Shown here: positions 53,706-61,944 of the stretch, piece by piece | Layout of the letters: the number at the start of each line of letters is the position of its first letter | How positions within the stretch are numbered: the first letter of the stretch is position 1 | Assembly (NCBI GenBank): GCA_004028765.1 | Contig: SAIX01000107.1 | Location: forward strand, 62,001 to 126,000 | Reading direction: 5' to 3' | Source: Chitinophagaceae bacterium | Lineage (GTDB): Bacteria > Bacteroidota > Bacteroidia > Chitinophagales > Chitinophagaceae | Length of the DNA: 64,000 bases | Program-made: the position numbers and the translations under genes | The notes under the pieces: model-generated | Seen by the model: the letters and a program-made list of their open reading frames with translations, nothing else | The model's database searches: none | What the model was told of the DNA's origin: nothing

Positions 53706-54710
53706 TTATGCAACCGGTTTATTCAATGCATTCCAGAGCAGGTCTTTTAATTCCATCAACCCTTTGTTGATCACTGAAGAAATAAATATATGCGGAATGC
53801 TTTCGGGCAATTCTTTCCGGATGGCTTCTTTTAATTCATCATCGAGCATATCGCTTTTGCTGATGGCGATGATAAAATCTTTCTGCAGCAATTCCGGATT
53901 GTACTGCTCCAGTTCGTTGCGGAGTATTTCAAATTCTTTTTTGTGATCGGTACTGTCGGCGGGAATGAGAAAAAGCAATACGGAATTCCGTTCGATATGT
54001 CGTAAGAAACGATGGCCCAAACCTTTTCCGTCGGCGGCGCCTTCGATGATGCCGGGAAGATCTGCGATGCAGAAAGATTTATTGTCGCGATACGCCACCA
54101 TCCCTAATTGCGGCACCAGTGTGGTGAATGCATAATTCGCGATCTTGGGTTTGGCGGCGGTGATCACGGAGAGCAGTGTTGATTTGCCTGCATTGGGAAA
54201 ACCTACCAGCCCAACATCGGCCAATACTTTCAGTTCAATATTTTTCCATCCTTCCACACCGGGCTCACCGGGTTGCGAATGTTCGGGTGCCTGGTTAGTA
54301 GGTGTTGCAAAATGACTGTTGCCCAAACCACCTCTTCCGCCCTGGAGCCAGATAATTTCCTGGCCGTCTTCGAGTATCTCTGCTTCTATTTCTTCTGTTT
54401 CTTCATCTCTTGCGATAGTGCCCAGGGGAACTTCAATGATGATATCTTTCCCGTCGCGGCCTTTGCAATTGTTTTTACTGCCGTTCTCACCATTTTCTGC
54501 AAGCACATTTTTAAAATAACGGAGGTGCAGTAAGGTCCAGAGATTGCTGTTGCCCCGCAGGATGATATGACCGCCGCGGCCGCCGTCGCCGCCATCGGGT
54601 CCGCCCATTGCGGTAAGTTTGTTACGCATGAAATGTGTGGAACCGGCGCCCCCGTGCCCGCTGCGGGCGAAGATGCGGATATAATCGATGAAGTTATTTT
54701 TATCTGACAC
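53706..54710 (-). CDS. obg: GTPase Obg/CgtA
   Basis: A 334-residue GTPase. The N-terminal glycine-rich Obg fold (about 1-158) contains [32 protein letters not shown] (in part). The G domain follows, with [12 protein letters not shown] (G1), the switch with the TTLVPQLG segment, DLPGIIEGA (G3), and a late SKSDM motif (G4). There is no C-terminal OCT domain. The protein takes part in late 50S ribosome assembly and stress control. It is the last gene on this strand before the secreted protein gene and is not part of the paa operon. Confidence 0.95.
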   Translation of the reverse strand: MSDKNNFIDYIRIFARSGHGGAGSTHFMRNKLTAMGGPDGGDGGRGGHIILRGNSNLWTLLHLRYFKNVLAENGENGSKNNCKGRDGKDIIIEVPLGTIARDEETEEIEAEILEDGQEIIWLQGGRGGLGNSHFATPTNQAPEHSQPGEPGVEGWKNIELKVLADVGLVGFPNAGKSTLLSVITAAKPKIANYAFTTLVPQLGMVAYRDNKSFCIADLPGIIEGAADGKGLGHRFLRHIERNSVLLFLIPADSTDHKKEFEILRNELEQYNPELLQKDFIIAISKSDMLDDELKEAIRKELPESIPHIFISSVINKGLMELKDLLWNALNKPVA

Positions 54711-54748
54711 CGTGTAATCGAATTAAGGACAAAGGTACAACAATGTTA

Positions 54749-55354
54749 TCAGCTGTTTTTTGACCCTGCGTTGTGCCAGGTGTGATAGTTTTTTGTTTGA
54801 GATGGCAGGCCTGTTTGTATTTCTCTTAACGGTTCTGTTTCTTTCCAGTATGTACGCATTTCTTCGGGTAGTTGCTGGTAAAGTTTGGTGCCTTCTGTTT
54901 TCCAGCGGATCATTTCATCACTTACTTCTTTTATTTTTTTTGCGGGGTTGCCAACGATCAGGCCCCTGTTCTCAAATACTTCACCTGCTTTGATAAAGCT
55001 GAGCGCGCCCACAATACATTCATCGCCGAGTACCACATTGTCCATGATCACGCTGTTCATTCCTACCAGGCAATTTTTTCCGATCTGCGCGCCGTGTATC
55101 ACTGCACCGTGACCGATATGTGCTCCTTCTTTTAATAAAACCGTTATACCGGGAAACATGTGGATGGTGCAGTTCTCCTGCACATTACAGCCATCTTCGA
55201 TAACGATACCGCCCCAATCGCCGCGGATGGCAGCGCCCGGGCCGATATAAACATTTTTCCCGATAACCACATTACCTGTTACAGCAGCCTGCGGATGCAC
55301 GAACGCTGTTTCGTGGATAACAGGAATATATTCTTTGAATGCGTAGATCATCAA
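54749..55354 (-). CDS. paaY: PaaY-type hexapeptide-repeat thioesterase (gamma-carbonic anhydrase fold)
   Basis: A 201-residue left-handed beta-helix protein with hexapeptide repeats (AAVTGNVVIGKNVYIGPGAAIRGDW, in part). Metal-type histidines lie in TIHMFPG and HIGHGAVIHG. A C-terminal helix with an aromatic tail completes the family shape. It matches the gamma-carbonic anhydrase/PaaY family. Its place next to paaI and paaG on the same strand supports PaaY, a thioesterase that clears dead-end CoA esters in phenylacetate breakdown. A generic gamma-carbonic anhydrase is the alternative. Confidence 0.82.
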   Translation of the reverse strand: MMIYAFKEYIPVIHETAFVHPQAAVTGNVVIGKNVYIGPGAAIRGDWGGIVIEDGCNVQENCTIHMFPGITVLLKEGAHIGHGAVIHGAQIGKNCLVGMNSVIMDNVVLGDECIVGALSFIKAGEVFENRGLIVGNPAKKIKEVSDEMIRWKTEGTKLYQQLPEEMRTYWKETEPLREIQTGLPSQTKNYHTWHNAGSKNS

Positions 55355-55362
55355 TACTTATT

Positions 55363-55785
55363 TTATACAAGGGTTTTGCCTGTACGGAAACAGGTGCCTT
55401 TAAAATGCGCAACAGTTTCATTCCGCTGGTTGGTGATCGTGATGAGGTACAAACCGGTGCTCCTGCCATTGTGCTGTTCTTTTGCTTCAGCGGTTAGTAT
55501 ATCGCCGGTATTTACCGCTTTGGTAAAATTGATCGAAGTGTCGAGTGCAACGGAAAGATTGTTCCGGTTATTACAGGCAAATGCGAAGGCACTGTCGGCC
55601 AGAGAAAAAGCAATGCCACCATGTGCTATGCCAAAACCGTTCACCATTTCGTCGCGTACCTGCATCTGTATCTTTGCATAACCTTCTGCTATCTCCAGTA
55701 TGTTAATACCGAGCCATTGTGAAAAGCGGTCGCTCTCCATCATGTGTTCAACCACTTTTTTGGCAAACAGATCTTCTTCTTTCAT
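55363..55785 (-). CDS. paaI: PaaI-type hotdog-fold thioesterase
   Basis: About 140 residues from MKEEDLFAKKVVEHM. The hotdog core carries the catalytic-helix motif VNGFGIAHGGIAFSLADSAFAFACN (in part), with the Asp of the PaaI active site in LADSAF. The strand VALDTSINFTKAV follows. Its start is one base from the stop of paaG, so it is translationally coupled. PaaI hydrolyses ring-hydroxylated phenylacetyl-CoA intermediates that would otherwise trap CoA. The frame is open further upstream, but only within paaG. Confidence 0.88.
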   Translation of the reverse strand: MKEEDLFAKKVVEHMMESDRFSQWLGINILEIAEGYAKIQMQVRDEMVNGFGIAHGGIAFSLADSAFAFACNNRNNLSVALDTSINFTKAVNTGDILTAEAKEQHNGRSTGLYLITITNQRNETVAHFKGTCFRTGKTLV

Positions 55786-55786
55786 A

Positions 55787-56563
55787 TCATTCTCCTTTAA
55801 AATGCGGCGAACGTTTTTCAAGAAATGCCTCGACGCCTTCTTTAAAATCCCTTGTGGCAGCGGCTTTCTGCTGGTATTCGTCTTCCAGTAATAATTGTTC
55901 TTCCAGTGAATGGTTGATAGACCGGTTAAGCGCATGTTTGATATAGGCCAATGCCTTTGTAGGCATAGCAGCCAGTGTTGCAGCGATCTTTTTGCTTTCC
56001 GCAGCAAAATGTGCATCTTCAAATATTTTATAGAGCATACCCATTTGCAAAGCTTCTGTAGCGGATACTTTATCGCCCATCATCATCAAAGCACTTGCAC
56101 GCTGGAAACCGATCAGCCGGGGTAAATGAAAAGTTCCGCCGCTATCCGGTATCAAACCGATCTTTGAGAATGCCTGGATAAAAGAGGCAGAGGCAGTTGC
56201 CACCACGATATCACAGGCCAAGGCGATGTTTGCACCTGCACCGGCCGCTACCCCATTAACGGCAGCAATAACGGGTTTTGGCATATTACGCAAACGGGTG
56301 ATGATGGGGTTATAGTGTTCACTCAGTATGCGCTGCATGCCAGGTCCATTGGGGTCCACCACTTCGGCGAGATCCTGTCCTGCACAAAAACCTTTTCCTG
56401 ATCCGGTAATGTAGACACACCGAACTTCTGCGAGAGAAGCGCACTCGTCCAGCTTTTGCTGCAGCAATAAAGCCATTTCACGGTTGAATGAATTGAGTTT
56501 ATCGGGGCGGTTGAGGGTGATTGTGGCGATATTGTTTTCGATATGGAAGAGAATGGAGGGCAT
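55787..56563 (-). CDS. paaG: Enoyl-CoA hydratase/isomerase family protein, probable PaaG
   Basis: A 258-residue crotonase-fold enzyme. The N-terminal strand IATITLNRPDKLNSFN, the oxyanion segment GKGFCAGQDLAEV, and GVAAGAGANIALACDIVVA are characteristic. GLIPDSGGTFHLPRLIG contains the Asp used in isomerase-type members (PaaG has Asp and no second Glu here). In the paa operon the expected role is isomerisation of epoxyphenylacetyl-CoA to the oxepin. A hydratase (PaaF) role is less likely but possible. It is separated from paaD by the four-helix-bundle element. Confidence 0.85.
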   Translation of the reverse strand: MPSILFHIENNIATITLNRPDKLNSFNREMALLLQQKLDECASLAEVRCVYITGSGKGFCAGQDLAEVVDPNGPGMQRILSEHYNPIITRLRNMPKPVIAAVNGVAAGAGANIALACDIVVATASASFIQAFSKIGLIPDSGGTFHLPRLIGFQRASALMMMGDKVSATEALQMGMLYKIFEDAHFAAESKKIAATLAAMPTKALAYIKHALNRSINHSLEEQLLLEDEYQQKAAATRDFKEGVEAFLEKRSPHFKGE

Positions 56564-56588
56564 GGGTGGAATAAAAAAGGTTAAAAGG

Positions 56589-57056
56589 GTTAAAATAGTT
56601 AAAGAGGTTAAATTAGTAAAGGCGGTTGGTTATTGGGAGTTTGTTTTTTGTGTTTTCAGATAAGCAATATAACCATTCAGAAGTCTGAGAACTTTCTCGA
56701 ATTGAAAGCGCATTGCCTGCAGCGATTCTGGTGTAATATAATTTTCATCCAAAGCTACCGTTAAGTGGTCAAGGGTTTCGTTTAAAGAGCCACGGGCATC
56801 TCTGCAGAATCGTATATTATCGAGGTAATGAAATCTTCCATACCCCTCGGCGATATTTGCAGTTACAGATCTCGATGCACGTTTTACCTGGTCGATTAAT
56901 CTGTATTTCTCCTCTTGTGGAAGCTGCCTGCAAAGAACGATAACCATGTTTCGAAATACCCTTGCCTGTCTCCATACTTCCAATGTTTCAAAACCGGATA
57001 CCGCTTCTTTCATGGCTGAATCTTTCAACCAATTTACCCTTTTTAACAATTTTAAC
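56589..57056 (-). mobile_element. Candidate mobile unit: four-helix-bundle gene bounded by 29-bp inverted repeats
   Basis: A 29-base arm at 56589-56617 (plus strand) and one at 57028-57056 (minus strand) agree at 25 of 29 positions, by eye (core GTTAAAATNGTTAAANAGG). They enclose only the 128-codon S23/IVP-like gene. The unit sits between paaD and paaG, breaking an otherwise tightly packed operon. The same word occurs without a gene at 1711-1789. Mobility is inferred; no target-site duplication was identified. Confidence 0.45.
56630..57013 (-). CDS. Four-helix-bundle protein (S23/23S rRNA intervening-sequence protein family)
   Basis: 127 residues from MKEAVSGFETLEVWRQAR; the frame is open 28 codons upstream through the repeat arm. 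It is all-helical with the family motifs FETLEVWRQARVF, LIDQVKRASRSVTANIAEGYGR and GSLNETLDHL. This family includes proteins encoded inside 23S rRNA intervening sequences and the Avd accessory proteins of diversity-generating retroelements. Most Bacteroidota copies stand alone and have no known function; the proteins form basic oligomers that may bind nucleic acid. It is inserted within the paa operon on the same strand. Confidence 0.9.
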   Translation of the reverse strand: MKEAVSGFETLEVWRQARVFRNMVIVLCRQLPQEEKYRLIDQVKRASRSVTANIAEGYGRFHYLDNIRFCRDARGSLNETLDHLTVALDENYITPESLQAMRFQFEKVLRLLNGYIAYLKTQKTNSQ

Positions 57057-57074
57057 TTAGCGTATTTATACGCA

Positions 57075-57680
57075 TTAATGACACTTAAAATAATCAAACG
57101 GTTCCCTGCAATCTACGCACTGGTACAAAGCTTTACAGGCTGTACTTCCGAATTGAGAAACCAGTTTTGTGTGATAGGAATTACAGCGCGGGCATTGAAT
57201 GGCTTCTTCCTGCTGAAAGGCATCGGGTGTGCATACAGCCTGTTTGTATTGCGGTGGTGCAATGCCATAGGCTTTTAGTTTTTGTTTACCTGCTTCTGTC
57301 ATCCAATCGGTTGTCCAGGCAGGTGAGAGCACCTGTTCAAACTGCACATTCGTATAACCTTTTTCAAGCAATGCGATCCGCATCTGTGTTTTCATTACAT
57401 CCATTGCGGGGCAGCCTGTGTAAGTCGGGGTATAGGTGATCCGTATTTCATCAGTTGCCGGTTCGCCGTCTTTTGTTATGGTTTTTTCACTGCCTGTTTC
57501 CAGAACAGAGATATTGCGGACCACACCGAGATCAAGTACAGATAAAACAGGCACTTCCGGATCGGGCACTGTTGCCAGGATCTCAAGGACCTTTTTCTCA
57601 GCATCTGATGCTGCAATAATTTGTCCACTTTTTTTTCCCTGTACCATCCAATGGTGATTATGATGTATCTGCATTACCAT
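57075..57680 (-). CDS. paaD: PaaD: phenylacetyl-CoA epoxidase accessory protein
   Basis: A 201-residue protein with a MIP18/DUF59 domain (about 25-125; VLEILATVPDPEVPVLSVLDLG, in part; TYTPTYTGCPAMDVM with the conserved Cys). A C-terminal zinc ribbon follows (IQCPRCNSYHTKLVSQFGSTACKALYQCVDC, in part), with CxxC pairs. PaaD is needed for maturation of the PaaABCE oxygenase, probably in metal or Fe-S handling. Its start overlaps the end of paaC by 7 bases. The operon is interrupted just downstream by the four-helix-bundle unit. Confidence 0.9.
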   Translation of the reverse strand: MVMQIHHNHHWMVQGKKSGQIIAASDAEKKVLEILATVPDPEVPVLSVLDLGVVRNISVLETGSEKTITKDGEPATDEIRITYTPTYTGCPAMDVMKTQMRIALLEKGYTNVQFEQVLSPAWTTDWMTEAGKQKLKAYGIAPPQYKQAVCTPDAFQQEEAIQCPRCNSYHTKLVSQFGSTACKALYQCVDCREPFDYFKCH

Positions 57681-58432
57681 TCTGCGCTAGGGTATGCCCT
57701 TTGCATAAACTGCATTTCTGCAAGGATATACCCCAGGTATTCGGTATGTATGCCGTTTTTGCCCCCCGTATGCATCCAAATATTTTGGGGTGGCAGTGTG
57801 AGGGTAGCTTCCGAAAATACGGTTGATACTTTTTGTTTCCAGTTTTCTTCGATCATTTTTGGATCCACTCCTATGCCTGCGGTAACAGCATCGGTTTCAT
57901 GTTGCACGGGGATAAATAATTCGCCGGTATAAGGCCATATTTCTTCGAGCGCCTTTTCGATACGCTGTTTGCTTTCGCTGGTTCCATCGCCCAGCCGTAT
58001 CACCCACTCACTGCTCCAGCGTACATGGTAGGTAACTTCTTTTAATGCTTTCTCAGCGATAGCAGCCAATTGCTGATCAGGTGATTTTTGTAATGCATCG
58101 TACAGGTAAAACTGGTAAGTGCTTACGAGGAATTGCCTTAATACGGTTTGCGCCCAGTCGCCATTGAGGATTTCGGAGATGAGGTTGTTTTTAAAATCGA
58201 TCGCATCGCGGAGATAAGCGAGCGAGTCTTCCGTTGCATTTCCACCGATCAGTGTTGCTGCATACTGGTAAAAATTCCGAGCCTGCCCGATCAGGTCCAG
58301 CGAAATATTTGAGATGGCGATATCCTGTTCCAGTACAGGTCCATGGCCGCACCATTCACTGTTGCGCTGCGCCAGTATCAGCGCATTATCGGCAAGCTGC
58401 AGGGTATAATCGATCAGGTATTGTTTTGTCAT
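57674..58432 (-). CDS. paaC: PaaC: structural subunit of phenylacetyl-CoA epoxidase
   Basis: A 252-residue ferritin-like helical protein. It resembles PaaA but lacks full diiron ligands, as is normal for PaaC, and acts as scaffold for the catalytic subunit. Recognisable parts are LADNALILAQRNSEWCGHGPVLEQDIA (in part), NISLDLIGQARNFYQYAA and EVTYHVRWSSEWVIRLGDGT. It is 18 bases downstream of paaB and overlaps paaD. Confidence 0.92.
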   Translation of the reverse strand: MTKQYLIDYTLQLADNALILAQRNSEWCGHGPVLEQDIAISNISLDLIGQARNFYQYAATLIGGNATEDSLAYLRDAIDFKNNLISEILNGDWAQTVLRQFLVSTYQFYLYDALQKSPDQQLAAIAEKALKEVTYHVRWSSEWVIRLGDGTSESKQRIEKALEEIWPYTGELFIPVQHETDAVTAGIGVDPKMIEENWKQKVSTVFSEATLTLPPQNIWMHTGGKNGIHTEYLGYILAEMQFMQRAYPSAEW

Positions 58433-58450
58433 GGTTAACCCGGTTTGCCG

Positions 58451-58738
58451 TTACATGTGTTTTACTTCATCAGGCAGGTTGTAAAAAGTAGGATGGCGGT
58501 AGGCTTTGTCGTTGGCAGGATCGTACAACTCGCCCGCTTCTGTGGGATTGCTTGCATGGATGTATTTACTTTCCACCACCCAGATACTTACACCCTCCAT
58601 CCGCCGGGTATATACATCCCTTGCATTCTCGATGGCCATCTGCGCATCGGCTGCATGCAGGCTCCCGGCATGTTTATGATCGAGCCCCTGTTTGCTGCGG
58701 ATAAAAACTTCCCAGAGGGGCCATTCGGTATTTGACAT
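58451..58738 (-). CDS. paaB: PaaB: small subunit of phenylacetyl-CoA epoxidase
   Basis: A 95-residue protein with WPLWEVFIRSKQGLDHKHAGSLHAADAQMA (in part) and NARDVYTRRMEGVSIWVVESKYI (in part), the compact PaaB sequence pattern. PaaB bridges PaaA/PaaC dimers in the oxygenase complex. It is separated from paaA by 137 bases, which contain a word-repeat element, an unusual gap for this operon. Confidence 0.92.
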   Translation of the reverse strand: MSNTEWPLWEVFIRSKQGLDHKHAGSLHAADAQMAIENARDVYTRRMEGVSIWVVESKYIHASNPTEAGELYDPANDKAYRHPTFYNLPDEVKHM

Positions 58739-58740
58739 GC

Positions 58741-58868
58741 GTTGGTTTATTTGTTTAGTAGTTTATTTGTTTACTGGTTGATTGGTTTATTCGTTAACTG
58801 GTTTATTTGCGTACTTTGACGGTTGTCATTTTACTAATAAACTATTCAACCAATAAACCAGTCAACCA
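58741..58868. repeat. GGTTTATTGG-word inverted repeat inside the paa operon
   Basis: The left arm (about 58778-58815) and right arm (about 58832-58868) match at about 31 of 38 positions as an inverted repeat built on GGTTTATT/AATAAACC. It fills the gap between paaA and paaB, and no gene lies within. It shares its words with 48210-48422. Confidence 0.65.
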
Positions 58869-58875
58869 GTTCTCA

Positions 58876-59820
58876 TCACGCTGCGTGCAAGGATTCTTTC
58901 TGTTTTCTTTTTTCCGCATAGGCAACAGCCGCTTCGCGTACCCAGGCGCCTTCTTCCCATGCTTTTTTTCTTGCTTCCAGTCTTTGTTTATTGCATGGAC
59001 CATTGCCCTGAACCACCTGCCAGAATTCTTCCCAGTTGATCTTCCCAAAATCGTAGTGCTTTCTTTCTTCGTTCCATTTCAGGTCGGGATCGGGTAATGC
59101 AAGTCCCAGCACTTTTACCTGTTCGGCACATACATCAATAAATTTCTGCCGCAGTTCATCATTGGTAAAACGTTTGATCTTCCATTGCATGCTTTGAATG
59201 GTATTGGGGCTTTCATCGTCTTTCGGGCCAAACATCATTACGCTGGGCCACCACCAGCGGTTGATGGCATCCTGGGCCATCCGCTTTTGTGCTTCCGTGC
59301 CTTTACTCAGTGTCAGTAATATTTCAAATCCCTGGCGTTGATGAAAACTTTCTTCTTTACAGATGCGTACCATGGCCCTTGCGTATGGCCCATAGCTCGA
59401 CCTGCAAAGGGGTACCTGGTTCATGATTGCTGCTCCATCTACCAGCCAGCCAATGGCACCGATATCGGCCCAGCTAAGGGTTGGATAATTGAATATAGAA
59501 GAATATTTAGCCTTGCCGCTGTGCAACTGTTCATACATCTCGTCTCTGGTGATGCCAAGGGTTTCGGCGGCAGAGTAGAGGTATAAACCATGCCCGGCTT
59601 CATCCTGTACTTTGGCGAGCAGGATAGCTTTCCGCCGCAGGCTCGGTGCGCGCGAGATCCAGTTGCCTTCGGGCAGCATGCCAACGATTTCGCTGTGGGC
59701 GTGCTGACTGATCTGGCGGATCAATGTTTGCCGGTATTTCTCCGGCATCCAGTCTTTTGGCTCAATTTTTAATTCCTCGTCGATCTTCGACTGGAATATT
59801 TCTGAAAAATCTTTCTCCAT
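58876..59820 (-). CDS. paaA: PaaA: catalytic diiron subunit of phenylacetyl-CoA epoxidase
   Basis: About 314 residues from [17 protein letters not shown]; an in-frame ATG at 59928 lies upstream of the predicted promoter and is rejected. The diiron ligands appear in [14 protein letters not shown] (Glu, His) and [11 protein letters not shown] (Glu, His). The start VQSK-like segment and [22 protein letters not shown] (in part) are typical. The PaaABC(E) enzyme epoxidises the ring of phenylacetyl-CoA using O2 and electrons from PaaE. The promoter has a TATTTTTG -7 box and a PaaR-like palindrome over the -33 region. Confidence 0.94.
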   Translation of the reverse strand: MEKDFSEIFQSKIDEELKIEPKDWMPEKYRQTLIRQISQHAHSEIVGMLPEGNWISRAPSLRRKAILLAKVQDEAGHGLYLYSAAETLGITRDEMYEQLHSGKAKYSSIFNYPTLSWADIGAIGWLVDGAAIMNQVPLCRSSYGPYARAMVRICKEESFHQRQGFEILLTLSKGTEAQKRMAQDAINRWWWPSVMMFGPKDDESPNTIQSMQWKIKRFTNDELRQKFIDVCAEQVKVLGLALPDPDLKWNEERKHYDFGKINWEEFWQVVQGNGPCNKQRLEARKKAWEEGAWVREAAVAYAEKRKQKESLHAA

Positions 59821-59838
59821 CCGGTAAAATTTAGGAAG

Positions 59839-59846
59839 CAAAAATA
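59839..59846 (-). promoter_or_regulatory. -7 box (TATTTTTG) of the paaA promoter
   Basis: An exact TAnnTTTG on the minus strand, placing the transcription start near 59832, about 12 bases before the paaA ATG. Confidence 0.55.
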
Positions 59847-59863
59847 GGAAAAGAATCGTTGTG

Positions 59864-59877
59864 CTAACACATGTTAG
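59864..59877. promoter_or_regulatory. Probable PaaR operator CTAACACATGTTAG upstream of paaA
   Basis: An inverted repeat with CTAACA/TGTTAG arms. It matches the palindrome in front of the tetR gene at 12 of 14 positions and lies about 18 bases upstream of the -7 box, overlapping where the -33 contact would be. Confidence 0.65.
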
Positions 59878-59951
59878 TATAAATAATCTATAAAATTCAT
59901 GGAGCCTGTTAGTGTTCGGCCAGCTCAAAAAAGGATATCCTGTTAGGGGAT

Positions 59952-61031
59952 TTATTTCACATCAAAATCCACCACCACTTTTTCAGTCCTCGGGTGCGAC
60001 TGGCAGGTGAGGATAAAACCCTGTTCTATTTCGTCGGGTTCCAGGCCGTAATTCACATCCATGCTTACTTCGCCCTCGAGTAATTTGGCGCGGCAGGTAC
60101 AGCATACACCGCCTTTACAGGCATAGGGCAGGTCAGCGCCATTCTGTAATGCCGCATCCAGGATGGATTGGCCGGCATAAGCAAGGTCAAAGTCAACCGC
60201 TACGCCGTCCAGTTTTAAACTGATTTTACTGACGGCTCCTTTTTCGGTTGATGATCCGGTATCTGTGGTAGCATTTTGTTTTGCGCCGGGAGAAGTAAAT
60301 AATTCAAAATGGATTTTTTTGTCTTCCACACCCAATGAAAGCAGGGTTTCTTTTACAGAGAAGATCATGCTTTCCGGCCCGCAAATAAAAAAAGCATCTG
60401 TGTTCTGTGCATCAATTGCTTTTTCACAGAGCAGCCCGCATTTTTCAGCATCGATCCTGCCGTGGTGAATAGCGGCATCTGTTCTTTCCCGCGAAAGGAT
60501 ATGGATCAAACGGAAGCGGTTCATATAGGTATTCTTCAGCGCTTCCAGTTCTTCCCTGAAAATAATGGCATGCCGGTGGCGGTTACCATATACCAGTGTA
60601 AAACTGCTTTGCGGTTCGGTGCGTAAGGTTGTTTTGATGATCGACAGCAAAGGGGTGATACCACTCCCTGCTGCAAAACCCACATATTGTTTCCGGTTGG
60701 CTGGATCCAGTTCGGTAAAAAATTTTCCCAGCGGCGGAAGCAATTCCAGCCGGTCTCCTTTTTTCAATGTATCATTGGCAAAACTGGAGAATACACCATT
60801 GGCCACTTTTTTTACGGCTACACGCAGTTCATTGTCGAGCGGGCTGCTGCAAACAGAATAGGAACGTCTTACCTCTTCTCCGTTGATATGGGTACGGATG
60901 GTGATATACTGCCCCTGTTTGTAACGGAACACCGTATCCAGTTCTTCAGGAATATGAAATGCGATGGAAACGCAATCGCCGGTTTCTTTTCTTATATCGG
61001 CTACTTCGAGTGAATGAAAATGAAGTGACAT
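59952..61031 (-). CDS. paaE: PaaE: phenylacetyl-CoA epoxidase reductase (FAD, NADPH, 2Fe-2S)
   Basis: A 359-residue reductase. The FAD-binding region has [10 protein letters not shown] (about 55-64), followed by [12 protein letters not shown] and FICGPESMI of the NAD(P) domain. The C-terminal plant-type ferredoxin domain has [19 protein letters not shown] and a final Cys in LTCQSHP. It passes electrons from NADPH to the diiron subunit. Its gene lies between tetR (69 bases upstream) and paaA (131 bases downstream), an order different from the usual ABCDE. Confidence 0.94.
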   Translation of the reverse strand: MSLHFHSLEVADIRKETGDCVSIAFHIPEELDTVFRYKQGQYITIRTHINGEEVRRSYSVCSSPLDNELRVAVKKVANGVFSSFANDTLKKGDRLELLPPLGKFFTELDPANRKQYVGFAAGSGITPLLSIIKTTLRTEPQSSFTLVYGNRHRHAIIFREELEALKNTYMNRFRLIHILSRERTDAAIHHGRIDAEKCGLLCEKAIDAQNTDAFFICGPESMIFSVKETLLSLGVEDKKIHFELFTSPGAKQNATTDTGSSTEKGAVSKISLKLDGVAVDFDLAYAGQSILDAALQNGADLPYACKGGVCCTCRAKLLEGEVSMDVNYGLEPDEIEQGFILTCQSHPRTEKVVVDFDVK

Positions 61032-61100
61032 TCGGGGAGAATCGTTAATTCGTCAATCGTCAATAAATAGGACTGTTTAGCAGTTCGCGGTAGATGCCGG

Positions 61101-61694
61101 TCAGTGGTTCACCAAACCACCTACTAAAATGGTGATCATATTTTCTTCCAGTTCGGCGGCACTGATTTTTTGTGTTGAACGGTGCCAGCTTTCAATACCA
61201 CTGATTGCGTGCAGCATGATCAGCACAGCAGTAGGGGCATCAATTTTTTTGATCTCTTTGTTCTGGATCCCTTTTTCGATGATCGCTGCAAAACGCTTGC
61301 GGTAAATGCGGCGCTGGTTCTGGAAATTGGAAAGATAAGGGTCGGCAAGGTGTTTCCATTCACGGTCGCTTACATACACTTCTTCATAGTGCATGATCAT
61401 TTCATTGATATGGAAACGCAGCAGTTTTTCCACTTTTGCGATTGAACTGATGGGCTCGGCTTCTATTTCATCGATCTTATGCAAAAAACGATTGGCCACG
61501 CTGAAACAAAGCTCATGCAGCAGTTCGGTTTTTGATTTGATATGGTTATACAGGCTGGCAGCTTCCACACCAACGGCTTCGGCCAGGTCGCGCATGCTGG
61601 CGGCTTTAAACCCTTTTTCACGAAACAGGGCCGCAGCTTTGGTTACGATCACATCTTTGCGGGAGATATTTTTTTCTGTTTTGATTCTTGCCAT
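61101..61694 (-). CDS. TetR family regulator, probable repressor of the paa operon (PaaR)
   Basis: A 197-residue regulator. The helix-turn-helix (about 12-58) includes VIVTKAAALFREKGFKAASMRDLAEAVGVEAASLYNHIKSK (in part). The C-terminal helical domain is the ligand-binding part. It is upstream of paaE on the same strand. Its own promoter has a TATCTTTG -7 box (61727-61734 on the minus strand) directly followed by a 16-base palindrome, and a near-copy of that palindrome precedes paaA. It is therefore probably an autoregulated, phenylacetyl-CoA-responsive repressor; the ligand is inferred from other PaaR proteins. Confidence 0.88.
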   Translation of the reverse strand: MARIKTEKNISRKDVIVTKAAALFREKGFKAASMRDLAEAVGVEAASLYNHIKSKTELLHELCFSVANRFLHKIDEIEAEPISSIAKVEKLLRFHINEMIMHYEEVYVSDREWKHLADPYLSNFQNQRRIYRKRFAAIIEKGIQNKEIKKIDAPTAVLIMLHAISGIESWHRSTQKISAAELEENMITILVGGLVNH

Positions 61695-61711
61695 AACGCG
61701 AAGGTAATATC

Positions 61712-61727
61712 GCTAACGGATGTTAGC
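61712..61727. promoter_or_regulatory. Probable PaaR operator GCTAACGGATGTTAGC at the tetR start of transcription
   Basis: GCTAAC/GTTAGC arms around GGAT. The site abuts the TATCTTTG -7 box of the tetR gene, so a bound repressor would cover the transcription start. Confidence 0.65.
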
Positions 61728-61767
61728 AAAGATATTTAGCGAAAATTTGATTTTTGTTAGTTTTAAG

Positions 61768-61866
61768 GATCACGGATTAGCGAATTGGCGGATTATCGGA
61801 TATATCATCTTCTGTCGCAATCCGTTTATTCATAATCCGCAAATCCGTTATCCGTAAATCCGCAAT
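61768..61866. repeat. Gene-less inverted repeat of GCGGATTATCGGAT words
   Basis: The left arm contains a 22-base word at 61780-61801, identical to 41357-41378. The right arm (about 61819-61866) is a run of partly complementary AATCCGCAAATCCGTTATCC words. It lies between the divergent tetR and pfkB-type genes. Confidence 0.65.
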
Positions 61867-61944
61867 CCCCAAAATAAGCCCCTGCAATCCCGGCACTTAG
61901 CCCGGTATGCTGTAACTTCGCCCCCCGAAAACAAATTGTAACGT

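Noticed and set aside
56630-57013. Diversity-generating retroelement (the four-helix-bundle protein as Avd)
   Set aside because: No reverse transcriptase gene, template repeat or variable repeat was found in the window.
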